DNA of 64,000 nucleotides, taken from the NCBI GenBank assembly GCA_938015595.1, contig CALLPI010000006.1, positions 1 to 64,000 of the forward strand. Reading direction: 5' to 3'. Of this stretch, positions 33,884 to 42,528 are shown piece by piece. Every line of letters starts with the position of its first letter. The first letter of the stretch is position 1. The position numbers and the translations under genes were made by a program. Source of the stretch: an uncultured Saprospiraceae bacterium (lineage in GTDB: Bacteria; Bacteroidota; Bacteroidia; Chitinophagales; Saprospiraceae). Under the pieces are notes generated by a model. It saw only the letters and a program-made list of their open reading frames with translations. It was not told where the DNA came from and did not search any database.

Positions 33884-35045
33884 TGTCTTTAACAATTTGC
33901 GCATAAAATAAACCTGCTGGGGTAAGCTCGCGGTCTTTGGTGTAGTTATTGACGTGTACGAGGCCGAATCGGTAGCTAGGGCCGAGATCCCACTCAAAGT
34001 TGTCCCATGTACTCCAGTGAATATAGCCCCGAAGGTCTATACCGTCCTGTATAGCTTTGTGGCATACAGTGAGGTAGTCTTTGATACTTTGGATGCGGCG
34101 CTGGGGGTCGTCAGTACAAATACCGTTTTCGGTGATGATAAGGGGCTTGCGGTAGCGCTGGTGAAAATATCGGAGCCAATAGCCAAGGCCTTCGGGGTAG
34201 TAGCCCCACATATTGTCGTGCGGGATACCGAGTTTATCCAGACGACCAGGGCTGCCAACTTCATCCACTGGGAAAGGGATGAAGGGTACGTATGCATAGT
34301 AGCTCAGCCCCCAGAAGTCCAACTGCCTGAAGTACCTGGCTGCCTTATGATGGAACCACCAGGCCACAAACGCTGCAGGAATGCGCCCCAGGAGGTTCAG
34401 CCCTTTAAAAGTGGCAGTATTGAGTGAAATACCTACAGGAACATTGGGGTATTGGCGCTTGAGATATTTGTAGGCCAGATCGTGCGCCAGCCCCATGATG
34501 CGCAGGGCGCGGTTGCCGAGGAAGTAGTTGCGCTTGTGGGGTGGGAAATTGCCGCGCACGTAGGCATTCATAGCCAGCACGTTGGGCTCGTTGAAGGTAT
34601 TCCAGTAATCTGCCAGGTGGCCAAAATGCTGCACCATTTGCTGCACATAGTTCATGAAAGCAGGGAGGTTGTCCTCGTTGAGCCAGGCGCTGGCCTTTTC
34701 AAACCAGTTAGGATGGGCAAAATGGTGCAACACCAGCATGAGGCGCACGCCTTTGTCGCGTAGTTCTTGCAAAAACTGCCGGTACTCTGCTACAGTGTCA
34801 GCGTCGAAAGGAGCAAAAGGGGCGCGTTGGAGTTTGGACCAATCCAAGCTGCAGCGATAAAGGTTGCCCAGTTGGGCAATGTAGCCGGCGTCTTCCTCAC
34901 GGCGCAATTCGTGGTCGGTGGTGCGCTGCAGTACGAAGCCGTCTTTGGCCTGAAAGCCTTTCCATTGGTGATCGAAAGCCGTTTCCACTTGCGCAGCCGC
35001 AGTAGAAGTCCCCCAAATAAAGCCCTCTGGAAATGAAAGTTTCAT
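33867..35045 (-). CDS. Family 1 glycoside hydrolase (beta-glucosidase/beta-glycosidase)
   Basis: A 392-residue retaining glycosidase with an (alpha/beta)8 barrel. The acid/base is Glu153 in NTFNEP and the nucleophile is Glu306 in IITENG. The N terminus FIWGTSTAAAQVE is the conserved GH1 start. It is shorter than many GH1 enzymes (about 440-470), with compact loops. There is no signal peptide, so it should act in the cytoplasm on imported beta-linked sugars. It is the first gene of the GH1/PorV-like/mqnB operon. Confidence 0.93.
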   Translation of the reverse strand: MKLSFPEGFIWGTSTAAAQVETAFDHQWKGFQAKDGFVLQRTTDHELRREEDAGYIAQLGNLYRCSLDWSKLQRAPFAPFDADTVAEYRQFLQELRDKGVRLMLVLHHFAHPNWFEKASAWLNEDNLPAFMNYVQQMVQHFGHLADYWNTFNEPNVLAMNAYVRGNFPPHKRNYFLGNRALRIMGLAHDLAYKYLKRQYPNVPVGISLNTATFKGLNLLGRIPAAFVAWWFHHKAARYFRQLDFWGLSYYAYVPFIPFPVDEVGSPGRLDKLGIPHDNMWGYYPEGLGYWLRYFHQRYRKPLIITENGICTDDPQRRIQSIKDYLTVCHKAIQDGIDLRGYIHWSTWDNFEWDLGPSYRFGLVHVNNYTKDRELTPAGLFYAQIVKDNAVDI

Positions 35046-35151
35046 CCAGTAGTGGTTTGTGCGTGCAATATAGGCAGAGTTTATGAGACTGTAAGCCGAG
35101 GAGAACTAAGAGAACACATCGTAGGCAAATTTTCTCTACACACTTCCGCCT

Positions 35152-35171
35152 CCAATCTCCCAATCTCCAAT
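35152..35171. repeat. Short tandem repeat CCAATCTC abutting the EamA gene stop
   Basis: Two exact units of CCAATCTC at 35152-35167 run directly into the stop codon of the EamA gene (35172-35174). On the gene strand this is GAGATTGG repeated, one base different from the GAGACTGG units that follow mltG. Confidence 0.6.
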
Positions 35172-36065
35172 TCACTCTTTCCTTGATACAATAAAAAACA
35201 CCCCCAGCAGCAGTAGCACCGAAGCGCCCAGCGATTGTACGCTCACGTGTTCGTTATTGAGGCTCCAGCCCAAAAAGAGCGCTACTACGGGATTGACGTA
35301 ATTGGTAGTGACCACCTTCTCTGGCGACACACGCACCAGCAGATAATTGAATGCCGAAAAGGCCAGTATAGACCCCAACAATACAAGGTAGCTCCACGCC
35401 CAGGCTGCACGCGCATTCACCTGATGCCACTGAAACGCGCGCCACTCGCCGCTAAGCCACGACGCTAGGCATAAAGCCAGGCCACCGCCCAGCATTTGTA
35501 TAGCCGCTGCTTGCAGCGAAGAAGCAGGCCGCCTCACCTGCCCTACCCAGATGGAAGCGTACCCCCACGACAGAATACTGAGGAAGATGACACCCACGCC
35601 CCAGGCAGTGTCCTGGTTAGTGATCAGCGCGTCCTGCCACACCAGCAGGGTCATGCCTGCTATGCCTATGGCCACGCCCAGCAGGCTACGCGCATTTGGA
35701 CGCTTGCCTCGCATGAGCCATAGGAGCAGCACCACCAGCAGTGGCTCAAATGCCACAATAAGTGCAGTAATACCGGTATCTATCCACTGCATAGCCCATA
35801 CCACACCTCCTGTGCCTACACCCAGCAACAACACGCCGGCCCACAGCGCGTTACGCCACTGTATCCAGTTGCCTACCGGATGCCCGCCCAGCCGCCCCAC
35901 CCCATACAGCAGTAGCCCCGCTGTAACGAAACGCGCGCCTGACATCAAAAACGGCGGTATGGCCTGTATGGCCCAGTAATTGACCAAGTAAGTAGAACCC
36001 CACACCACATACACCACAGCAAATGCGCCGATGACCAGCAGACCAGACTTGCTCCCTTGCTGCAT
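35172..36065 (-). CDS. EamA/DMT-family membrane transporter
   Basis: A 297-residue inner-membrane protein with ten predicted helices in two homologous EamA halves. The first half begins GAFAVVYVVWGSTYLVNYWAI and contains PPFLMSGARFVTAG; the second has SWGYASIWVGQ and ends with VNPVVALFLGWSLN. Members export amino acids, sugars or metabolites; the substrate is unpredictable. ATG 36065 is chosen because the upstream extension is polar and unlike the family. The stop codon is touched by a short tandem repeat. Confidence 0.88.
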   Translation of the reverse strand: MQQGSKSGLLVIGAFAVVYVVWGSTYLVNYWAIQAIPPFLMSGARFVTAGLLLYGVGRLGGHPVGNWIQWRNALWAGVLLLGVGTGGVVWAMQWIDTGITALIVAFEPLLVVLLLWLMRGKRPNARSLLGVAIGIAGMTLLVWQDALITNQDTAWGVGVIFLSILSWGYASIWVGQVRRPASSLQAAAIQMLGGGLALCLASWLSGEWRAFQWHQVNARAAWAWSYLVLLGSILAFSAFNYLLVRVSPEKVVTTNYVNPVVALFLGWSLNNEHVSVQSLGASVLLLLGVFFIVSRKE

Positions 36066-36140
36066 ATCTTGTGTTTTACCCAGCAAAGCTAACGGACTTA
36101 TGCCTGATTTAGGGTATCTCCTCAGCATTGGTACGCGCTA

Positions 36141-36953
36141 CTACTGCCGGGCTGCCTCCAGCTCATTGTAGTAAGCTAGCAGTCTGACCAAATGCGGCAG
36201 TTGTCTGGGGTTTAATTGCTGCGCTCGCTGGTATGCTTGAAGGGCAGCTTCCTGGTCTTTGAGCAACTCCCGAATCACAGCTCTAGGGCTAAAGCGCTGC
36301 AATTGCCCATTTTTCAAGGCATAATACACCTGCTTCTTGATCAGCCTGACGTCGCGGCTACCCACATCCAGCGCCACGTTGTAGGTAGGCTGTATTATCT
36401 GAATTCTCATACAGCGAAAAACCGTACACACACCCTGGGCCAAAAGTTCCACCAGGCCGCTACATTTATCCCGAAGCAAGGGGTACTCTCTGGCATTAAC
36501 CAAAGTAACCTGGCGCTGCTCCTCAGCTGAAAACCAACTCAACGCTCTTACAGAAGAGGCGTCTATGGCCTTTGCACGTGCGGCATCCAGGCGAAACTCC
36601 ACCAAGTGGTTCAACGCATCCACCCGAATGGGATACCCCGCCACAGAGTCAGGGGCATCCGGCGTATAAAAGCGCACAATCTCCGCATAAAACCAAGCCT
36701 TGCCCACCTGCCAGGTAGAATCCCAATAAATATCGCCAGCAACCGCACCTTTGAGCGAGGACTCCTTGCCATAATATACAAATGAGGCCTTGGGGTCAAA
36801 GTCGCCGTAGTTGAGGTTGTCCACGGTAGTCTGCTGCAAGGTAGTCTGCGCCAACAGCCACAGCGGCGCAGACAGCCCATACAAAACCGCCGGCGCCAGG
36901 CGCAAGAAAACCTGGGCCTCAAGCCGCTGGCATACTGAAAAGCAGGTACTCAT
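36141..36953 (-). CDS. Exported protein of unknown function with terminal TPR-like hairpin
   Basis: A 270-residue protein with an N-terminal hydrophobic stretch (VLYGLSAPLWLLAQ) consistent with a signal peptide. The body mixes strands and helices, with several Cys. The C-terminal 40 residues (EAALQAYQRAQQLNPRQLPHLVRLL) look like a single TPR or helical hairpin. I do not recognise a family. ATG 36953 is used because the frame upstream begins with TTG and lacks signal features. It lies 75 bases upstream of the EamA gene on the same strand. Confidence 0.65.
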   Translation of the reverse strand: MSTCFSVCQRLEAQVFLRLAPAVLYGLSAPLWLLAQTTLQQTTVDNLNYGDFDPKASFVYYGKESSLKGAVAGDIYWDSTWQVGKAWFYAEIVRFYTPDAPDSVAGYPIRVDALNHLVEFRLDAARAKAIDASSVRALSWFSAEEQRQVTLVNAREYPLLRDKCSGLVELLAQGVCTVFRCMRIQIIQPTYNVALDVGSRDVRLIKKQVYYALKNGQLQRFSPRAVIRELLKDQEAALQAYQRAQQLNPRQLPHLVRLLAYYNELEAARQ

Positions 36954-37076
36954 ACATGAAAGATACTCATCCTTTCCGTACAAAAATACACACTTCAAGC
37001 GATTATCCCGTCAAATCCGCTCAATCTATGCGAAAACAACCCTTTAAGTGGGTTTGACAATAGCCCTACCACTGCC

Positions 37077-38399
37077 CTATCGCGCGTATCCTGGCATTTG
37101 GAGCGCTTCGTCGCCCGGCTCGTAGTCTAAATACTCGAAGATGAGGTTCATCATTTCGTTGGTAGTGCCCCAGCCGTAGGTCGCCGTTTGTGGCGGATGA
37201 AAGGGGTTGCGCGGATTGCGCGAGGTATTGTCATACACAGCCTCGGCAAAAATGACAGCGCCTTTGGGCAGTTTCAGCGGGTGTTCAAACTGGTAGGTCA
37301 TTTGCCAGTTGAAGTTCCAGTCGTCTATTTTGATGAGGAGCAGCACTTCGCCCTGGGGCGTCACAGCCCAGGCTTTGAAACTGCGCCCCAACAGGTGCAT
37401 GTGTGGCATGATGCTGAGCAGCGAAATATCAGTTGGGATGAGCGGCGAACGCATGGTGAAGCGAATGACCGTATCGGCAGGAATGACGAAAGGCTGATTG
37501 ACTACCCAGTTTTCGTCAAGAATGAAGGTTTTGACCAGGCGGCGCGGCTTTTCTGGCGCAAAATATAGGCGAATGCGCGACTGGTCTTGCTCCGGGCGGG
37601 TAGTGGGCGAGTAGTGCATATTCAGCACCAAGTCAGCGCCGGCAGGCAAGCGCTTGCCAATGCCTTCGGGATAGAACACAGGGAAGTTGCCTGGTACCCA
37701 GCCGTGAAGAAAGTAATCGGCCAGGCGCACGTTAAGTCGGGTAAACTCCGTGTTGGGGTCGCCGGCCACCACGCCGTCGTCAGGGCGCAGCAGTTGGGAG
37801 GTATCCACCATCAAGCGGGCATGATGCGCGGCGCGTAGATTGCCCGGCTGAAAGTCAATGCCGCGCAAGTAGCGCTCCTCCTGTAGCTGAGTGGGGATGA
37901 TGAAGATGCGAAACTGCTCGCTACCGTCGCCAGGCAGCGTAAAGGGCTTCATGCTCAGCGTCAGGTCGGGTTCAGGCCAGGTTTCTGCAGCAACTCGTTG
38001 AGTTGCTGGCACGGGCTTGCCCTTCTTCTGGCCGCCGTGCACCCAGGCTGCAATGGTGTCTATCTGGCCTTGCGTGAGCAAGCGTTGATTGGCAAAGACG
38101 CGAAACGACGGATCGGCCATCCACGGGGGCATGTATCTCGACTCGGTGACCCATTGGATAAATTCCGCCCGCCTGACAACATCCTCGTAAGTAGTCAAAG
38201 CAAATGGCGCCGCCTCGCCCGGGCGATGGCAGGCCACGCAGTTGCGATCCAGAATGGGCTTGACATGCTGGTAATAAGTAATATCGCCTTGCGCGATCCC
38301 TCGCACAGGCAACTGCCCTGCCAAAATCCATACAAAGGCTACAGCTCCGGCAAATACGTAGCGTGAGCGTAGCTTCGGTGCGCTTTTGTGTAGTCTCAT
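37077..38399 (-). CDS. Exported cytochrome c / copper-monooxygenase-like fusion
   Basis: A 440-residue exported protein. A signal peptide or anchor (FAGAVAFVWILAGQLPVRG) precedes a single-heme cytochrome c domain with CVACH (Cys54, Cys57, His58) and a distal Met region. The rest resembles the peptidylglycine alpha-hydroxylating monooxygenase fold: AAHHARLMV (about residue 194), NMHYS and MPHMHLLG carry His/Met sets expected for two copper sites. It may couple electron transfer to copper-dependent oxidation in the periplasm; the substrate is unknown. The long gap upstream probably holds its promoter. Confidence 0.8.
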   Translation of the reverse strand: MRLHKSAPKLRSRYVFAGAVAFVWILAGQLPVRGIAQGDITYYQHVKPILDRNCVACHRPGEAAPFALTTYEDVVRRAEFIQWVTESRYMPPWMADPSFRVFANQRLLTQGQIDTIAAWVHGGQKKGKPVPATQRVAAETWPEPDLTLSMKPFTLPGDGSEQFRIFIIPTQLQEERYLRGIDFQPGNLRAAHHARLMVDTSQLLRPDDGVVAGDPNTEFTRLNVRLADYFLHGWVPGNFPVFYPEGIGKRLPAGADLVLNMHYSPTTRPEQDQSRIRLYFAPEKPRRLVKTFILDENWVVNQPFVIPADTVIRFTMRSPLIPTDISLLSIMPHMHLLGRSFKAWAVTPQGEVLLLIKIDDWNFNWQMTYQFEHPLKLPKGAVIFAEAVYDNTSRNPRNPFHPPQTATYGWGTTNEMMNLIFEYLDYEPGDEALQMPGYAR

Positions 38400-38873
38400 A
38401 CTTGTAAACGCCGCGAAGTAAAGCAATTTTGCGCGCTTTGCGTAGATGACATCAAGTATAATGTCTCTTTAGAACGACCATTTATACTGATGAGCAACGG
38501 AATAGCCCTCGTCATAGTGGATTCACTTTTTTGTTGTGCATTAAAGTCACATCACGAACACACAAATATCCAGCCCGGAATTTTGTCGTGCCGCAATATA
38601 AATACTTGGCCCCGGCAGTAATGACAGACAAATCAGTTAATCTTTTCTTAAAGTCAGAATAAGCGCCTCGCCAAAACCCCAAAAAAGAACAGGTCGCGCT
38701 AAAAGCCTGGCCAATAGAATCCGACAAGCGTTGTGCACAGCAGCAAGAGCTAATCTTTACAAGGTCATAGTGTAAGATTTCCCATATTATGCCAGGTAGG
38801 CATTAGGCAGGTTTCAACCCACCATTGCTTTTGCCTCCTTCCGGAACAACCTCCTTTCCTTCCTTTGCCCGCC
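38400..38873. other. Intergenic region without a supported gene
   Basis: A 474-base gap between the cytochrome c-like gene and the TonB receptor stop. A 71-residue minus-strand frame here starts with TTG and has no recognisable features. I see no RNA gene, clear terminator or operator palindrome. The part near 38400-38450 probably holds the promoter of the cytochrome c-like gene. Confidence 0.4.
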
Positions 38874-41285
38874 TCAAATCCCTGCCCGCAGCGCCACGAT
38901 AAAGTTTCTGCCTGCTGCGGTAATACCGGAAGAATAAGGCCGGTATCGCTGGTCGGTAATATTCTCTACACCAGCACTGAGGCTCAGGCGATTGCCCATA
39001 CGGTACATAGCTTTGAGGTTGAGCGTCATCCAAGCGGGCGCGTAGGGTTTGCCTTTATCGTCCTTGGCATAGAGCCAGTCTTTGGCTTGCTCTTCAGGCG
39101 CGAGGTCTTCGTTGCTCACCTCGGCGTTGTACACCACATAAAACTCGGCGCTCAGACTCTTGCGCTTCCAAGTAAGGCGGCTGATGCCAAAGGCAGGGGC
39201 GGCGTGGCGCAGGGGTGCCTTGTTGCCATTGTCCAGTTCTTCCTCCCCTGACTGGTAGTTGTAGCGGGAGGAGAGGCCAAAGCCAGCAGGCAGGCTGATT
39301 TCCAGGCCGGCCTGAATACCCCAGATAGTGGCAAAGGCAGCGTTCTGAATGGCCTGCACGCGGCTCATCTGACCAGAGTAGAAGATGCTGTCGCGTCCAC
39401 CCAGTTGGAAGTTGCGCCGTACCAGAGCGTTGTCCAGATAGGTGTAAAACCCCGTGACGTCAATCTTAAGTACACTACCAAAGGCCTTGGCAATGCCCAG
39501 ATCGAAGTTGTAAGCATACTCCGGCTTGAGGTCAGGGTTGGGCACAATGACAAAGCCAGGCGTGGAGTCAAATACCTTGCCGATGTCGTCTACGTTAGGT
39601 GCGCGAAAGCCCGTAGCGGCATTGACGCTGACCTGCCACGATGGCGACAGACGATGCACCAGGCCCAAACTGCCATTAAGCGCTCCAGAGCGCTGCCTGG
39701 CCTCTGCAAACGGAAAGGGATAAAACTCAGTACTGAACTGCGCATCCAGCGCCACAAAGTTGTAACGAGCTCCAGCCTGCAGAGTAAGCGCCTCGCTGAG
39801 CTTACCGCACCAGGTCAGATAGGCTGCGGCAGAAGTCCAGATAGCACCATCGGGATAACGCGAAGCCGAGGGGCGTACGGTTTCGTTGAGAATGTTGCGC
39901 GTCTCTCCGGTGGAGTTTACCTTATTGAATACGTATTCCACCCCGTAAAACAAGCGGTGCTTGCCGTTGGCCAATTGCTTATCGAGGTCGAGGTTGGCCG
40001 ACCAGGCATTTACCTTTTCCACATTGATAATGCGGTTGGCGCTGTTGAGGTTGCGCTCAATGCGGCTCTCCTCGAAGAACTGGTGTGCTAGGCGTAGCGC
40101 AGCGTGGTCATAGAGTTTACCGTAGCCGCGGTGGGTTGCGTTCAGGTGGTTCATAGTCCAGATTTGCGGCCCGTAGTCCCATTCGGCACTGCGCAAAGTG
40201 TTGTTGCGAGGGCGCGTCAGGCGGTCGTAGCGCGAGTAGCTGGAGGTTTTGGAGTGGTGTATGGCATACTGGATATCCCAGCGCTCGCCGGGGGCAAAGC
40301 GCAGTTTCTGCATCAGGTTGAGTTGGCTGTAGCCGGAGGGAACCTGGAGGCGTGGGCGGGGGTTGGTCAGCACAGAATCGCGGTTATTGATGCGCTGTAC
40401 GTAGCGGGTGCGCAGGTAGTCGTCGGGGCCTTTACTACCCATGAGCAAGTCATCAAAGTCGCTGTATGTCATACTGCCAGCCAGGGCAAACTTCTTCCAG
40501 CCCAGGCTGTAATCGGCATGGCTGGTTTTCTCCTTGTTGGCCGTACTGTGCCGCACCATGACGTTGGCGCGCACTGCTGGCTTGTCCCCTCCTGACAGTG
40601 CCGGCGTGAGGGTATAAAAGTTCATAGTGCCTCCAATGGCGTCCGAGCCATAGATGATGGAGCCAGGGCCGTAGATGACCTCAGTGTGCTCAATGGCCAG
40701 GGGATCAAGGGAGATGACGTTCTGCACGTTGCCACTGCGGAAGATGGCAGTGTTCATGCGCACGCCGTCCACTGTGAGGAGCACGCGGTTGGTAGCAAAA
40801 CCCCGAATCATAGGGCTGCCCCCAGCCAATTGGCTTTTTTGGATGAATACCTCACCAGAAAGCCCCAGTAAGTCGGCAGCGGTTTGCGGATTTTGCAGCG
40901 CTACCTCTGCCGGGCGAATAGCACTGATGCGCAAGGGCGTTTCGCGGCGCAACTGCTGCCAGCGCGTAGCCGACACCACCACGGCATCCAGGGCTACGCG
41001 ATCATCTCGCAACAGGAGCTGAAACTGCTGCTGCTCCAGCGCAGCGTAGCTGAGCTGAAGGGTTTCGTACCCCACAAATCGAATAGTAATGGCTTCGGCA
41101 TTCTTCATGGCTGAAATGTCGGCCTGGCCGCGGACGTCCGTCACCGCATAAGCCGAGGCCGTCTGAAGCGTGACACCCTCCATGGGTTGTCGGGTGGTAT
41201 AGTCGCGTACGGTAAGGATCTGACTGTGCAATGCACTGATACCCGCCAGCAGGCACGTTGTCAAGCTGATCAATAGTTTTTTCAT
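38874..41285 (-). CDS. TonB-dependent outer-membrane receptor
   Basis: An 803-residue receptor. A signal peptide (MKKLLISLTTCLLAGISALHS) is followed by a CarboxypepD_reg-like domain (residues about 22-95), a plug domain (about 115-225, with GVRMNTAIFRSGNVQNV and EVIYGPGSIIYGSDAIGGTMNF) and a 22-strand barrel ending in a terminal aromatic-rich strand. Plug features resemble hemoglobin/transferrin-type receptors, but such names are weak evidence for the ligand. It is the second gene after an unknown secreted protein. Their shared divergent promoter region carries the operator-like palindrome at 42086, which suggests metal or metal-complex uptake (inference). Confidence 0.92.
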   Translation of the reverse strand: MKKLLISLTTCLLAGISALHSQILTVRDYTTRQPMEGVTLQTASAYAVTDVRGQADISAMKNAEAITIRFVGYETLQLSYAALEQQQFQLLLRDDRVALDAVVVSATRWQQLRRETPLRISAIRPAEVALQNPQTAADLLGLSGEVFIQKSQLAGGSPMIRGFATNRVLLTVDGVRMNTAIFRSGNVQNVISLDPLAIEHTEVIYGPGSIIYGSDAIGGTMNFYTLTPALSGGDKPAVRANVMVRHSTANKEKTSHADYSLGWKKFALAGSMTYSDFDDLLMGSKGPDDYLRTRYVQRINNRDSVLTNPRPRLQVPSGYSQLNLMQKLRFAPGERWDIQYAIHHSKTSSYSRYDRLTRPRNNTLRSAEWDYGPQIWTMNHLNATHRGYGKLYDHAALRLAHQFFEESRIERNLNSANRIINVEKVNAWSANLDLDKQLANGKHRLFYGVEYVFNKVNSTGETRNILNETVRPSASRYPDGAIWTSAAAYLTWCGKLSEALTLQAGARYNFVALDAQFSTEFYPFPFAEARQRSGALNGSLGLVHRLSPSWQVSVNAATGFRAPNVDDIGKVFDSTPGFVIVPNPDLKPEYAYNFDLGIAKAFGSVLKIDVTGFYTYLDNALVRRNFQLGGRDSIFYSGQMSRVQAIQNAAFATIWGIQAGLEISLPAGFGLSSRYNYQSGEEELDNGNKAPLRHAAPAFGISRLTWKRKSLSAEFYVVYNAEVSNEDLAPEEQAKDWLYAKDDKGKPYAPAWMTLNLKAMYRMGNRLSLSAGVENITDQRYRPYSSGITAAGRNFIVALRAGI

Positions 41286-41447
41286 GATATTCTAAAAAAC
41301 TAGCTGCTATTGCAAGATTTCTACAATAGAAGGTTGAGCAATGATGAGGACCTTGCCGTTATACAAGCTACACCAATACCTATGGTACCGACGCGCAGTG
41401 GCAAAGTTGAAAGATGGAATCAGAAAAGAGGAGCCAACATAAGGCTT

Positions 41448-42005
41448 TCATATAGCTGGGCCTGACTCTGTCTCTGGCGGATGAAACAGGCAGATAGTAT
41501 GGCCGGAGTCCAAGGCGTCTTTTTCATACCCCAAAAATAGCTTGGCAGTATGACGAGCCGGCAAGAGTACTTGCTCATGCACTGCCGACAAGTACAAGTC
41601 CTGCAAAAACAAGCGCAAGCGCTCGTCGGCTCTCCGGTTGGCAGGGCCTTTGCGAGCCCAGTCGCCAGCACAGGCTTCCCATTGTTGGTGCCATTCGGTA
41701 TCGGCATAGTCAGCTACACACCAGTACAGGGTAGTATCGCCGCTACGCGCCTGGCGCACTACGTCGTACATGACGCCCTGGTACTTAAACTCGCGGCCGT
41801 TCATGAACTGGAGGGGAAAACTAAGGTGCCGCTTCCAGTCGTCGGGAATGCGCACCAGTATCAACTGCTCTTCGCTCACGCCCGCACGGAGCAGCCTCTC
41901 GGTGTTTTCCCTGATCTGATATTTTCGCAAGGCAAACGGCAGCCAATGCCCCACAAGCGGGAGGCAAAAAACACTGAGCAACAGTATGGATATGGTATGC
42001 CGCAT
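41448..42005 (-). CDS. Exported protein of unknown function, upstream of the TonB receptor
   Basis: A 185-residue protein with an N-terminal hydrophobic segment (ISILLLSVFCLPLVGHWLPF) that may be a signal peptide or membrane anchor. The rest is soluble, with several Trp, Tyr and His residues (YWCVADYADTEWHQQWEA) and no family I recognise. It lies 162 bases upstream of the TonB receptor on the same strand and divergent from merC, so it may be a periplasmic or membrane partner of the receptor. The gap upstream contains a -7 element and the palindrome discussed separately. Confidence 0.68.
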   Translation of the reverse strand: MRHTISILLLSVFCLPLVGHWLPFALRKYQIRENTERLLRAGVSEEQLILVRIPDDWKRHLSFPLQFMNGREFKYQGVMYDVVRQARSGDTTLYWCVADYADTEWHQQWEACAGDWARKGPANRRADERLRLFLQDLYLSAVHEQVLLPARHTAKLFLGYEKDALDSGHTICLFHPPETESGPAI

Positions 42006-42068
42006 GTTTGTCTATAAGCAAAGGTCGTACATTCGGTAAAAATATACGGCGGGAAACTTGCATATTTC

Positions 42069-42076
42069 GACAAAAT
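42069..42076 (-). promoter_or_regulatory. -7 element of the minus-strand receptor operon
   Basis: On the minus strand TAATTTTG matches TAnnTTTG. It lies 64 bases before ATG 42005. The operator-like palindrome (42086-42103) is immediately upstream of it, in the -20 to -40 region. Confidence 0.5.
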
Positions 42077-42085
42077 TACAGATAT

Positions 42086-42103
42086 TTGCAACGTTGTTGC
42101 ATA
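42086..42103. promoter_or_regulatory. Candidate Fur-family operator C (TTGCAACGTTGTTGCATA)
   Basis: On the minus strand this reads TATGCAACAACGTTGCAA, one base different from operator A at 15833. It ends two bases before the merC start codon and lies upstream of the -7 element of the divergent operon, so one bound repressor could silence both directions. Confidence 0.6.
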
Positions 42104-42104
42104 G

Positions 42105-42500
42105 ATGAAGAAATTGTTTTCTACTGCTGACCCCGATTTCTGGGGCATCCTCGCCTCCGGCGCATGCGCGTTGCATTGCCTGGCTATTCCTATTGCGTTT
42201 ACTATGGGGGCCTTCGCAGGGCTGGAGTGGCTGGAAAACTCCTGGCTAGAGTGGCTGTTTATTTTGGCTGCAGCGTGGTTTGCTGGGCATTCACTGGTCA
42301 AGTCCTACCGCTTTGACCACCACCGCTCCCTGCCGCTGTGGCTGGCCGGTGTGGGCTTCGCATGGCTTGTTGTAGGGCGCTGCATGCCGCACGAGTGGGA
42401 ACACTGGCTCACCGCTCTAGGTGGCATACTCATTACAAGTGCTCACGTAGTCAACTGGCGCTTCAAGCGCTGCACCTGCCAGATTTGCGCGGCACCGTGA
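42105..42500 (+). CDS. MerC-domain membrane protein
   Basis: A 131-residue integral membrane protein of the MerC family, whose founding members carry mercuric ions across the inner membrane. In Bacteroidota such genes are probably general metal-handling proteins. Cys21, His24 and Cys25 (GILASGACALHC) lie in the first helix, about four helices follow, and a Cys cluster (CTCQIC, Cys123, 125, 128) ends the protein. A possible fifth Cys lies in RCMPHEWEHW. The palindrome is almost directly before the ATG, so the leader must be very short. purD has its own promoter in the 3' end. Confidence 0.82.
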   Translation: MKKLFSTADPDFWGILASGACALHCLAIPIAFTMGAFAGLEWLENSWLEWLFILAAAWFAGHSLVKSYRFDHHRSLPLWLAGVGFAWLVVGRCMPHEWEHWLTALGGILITSAHVVNWRFKRCTCQICAAP

Positions 42501-42514
42501 AAATGCTACCTTTG
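42485..42514 (+). promoter_or_regulatory. Promoter of purD
   Basis: TTG at 42485-42487, a 19-base spacer and TACCTTTG at 42507-42514 match the Bacteroidota consensus well. It lies across the 3' end of merC, 14 bases before the purD start. Confidence 0.6.
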
Positions 42515-42528
42515 CTACAAAAACGCGT

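Noticed and set aside
38512-38727. 71-residue minus-strand open frame
   Set aside because: It starts with TTG, has no recognisable domain, and no promoter or terminator supports it.
41305-41330. CTATTG...CAATAG inverted repeat upstream of the TonB receptor
   Set aside because: Only six paired bases, no match to the TATGCAAC motif, and no promoter beside it.
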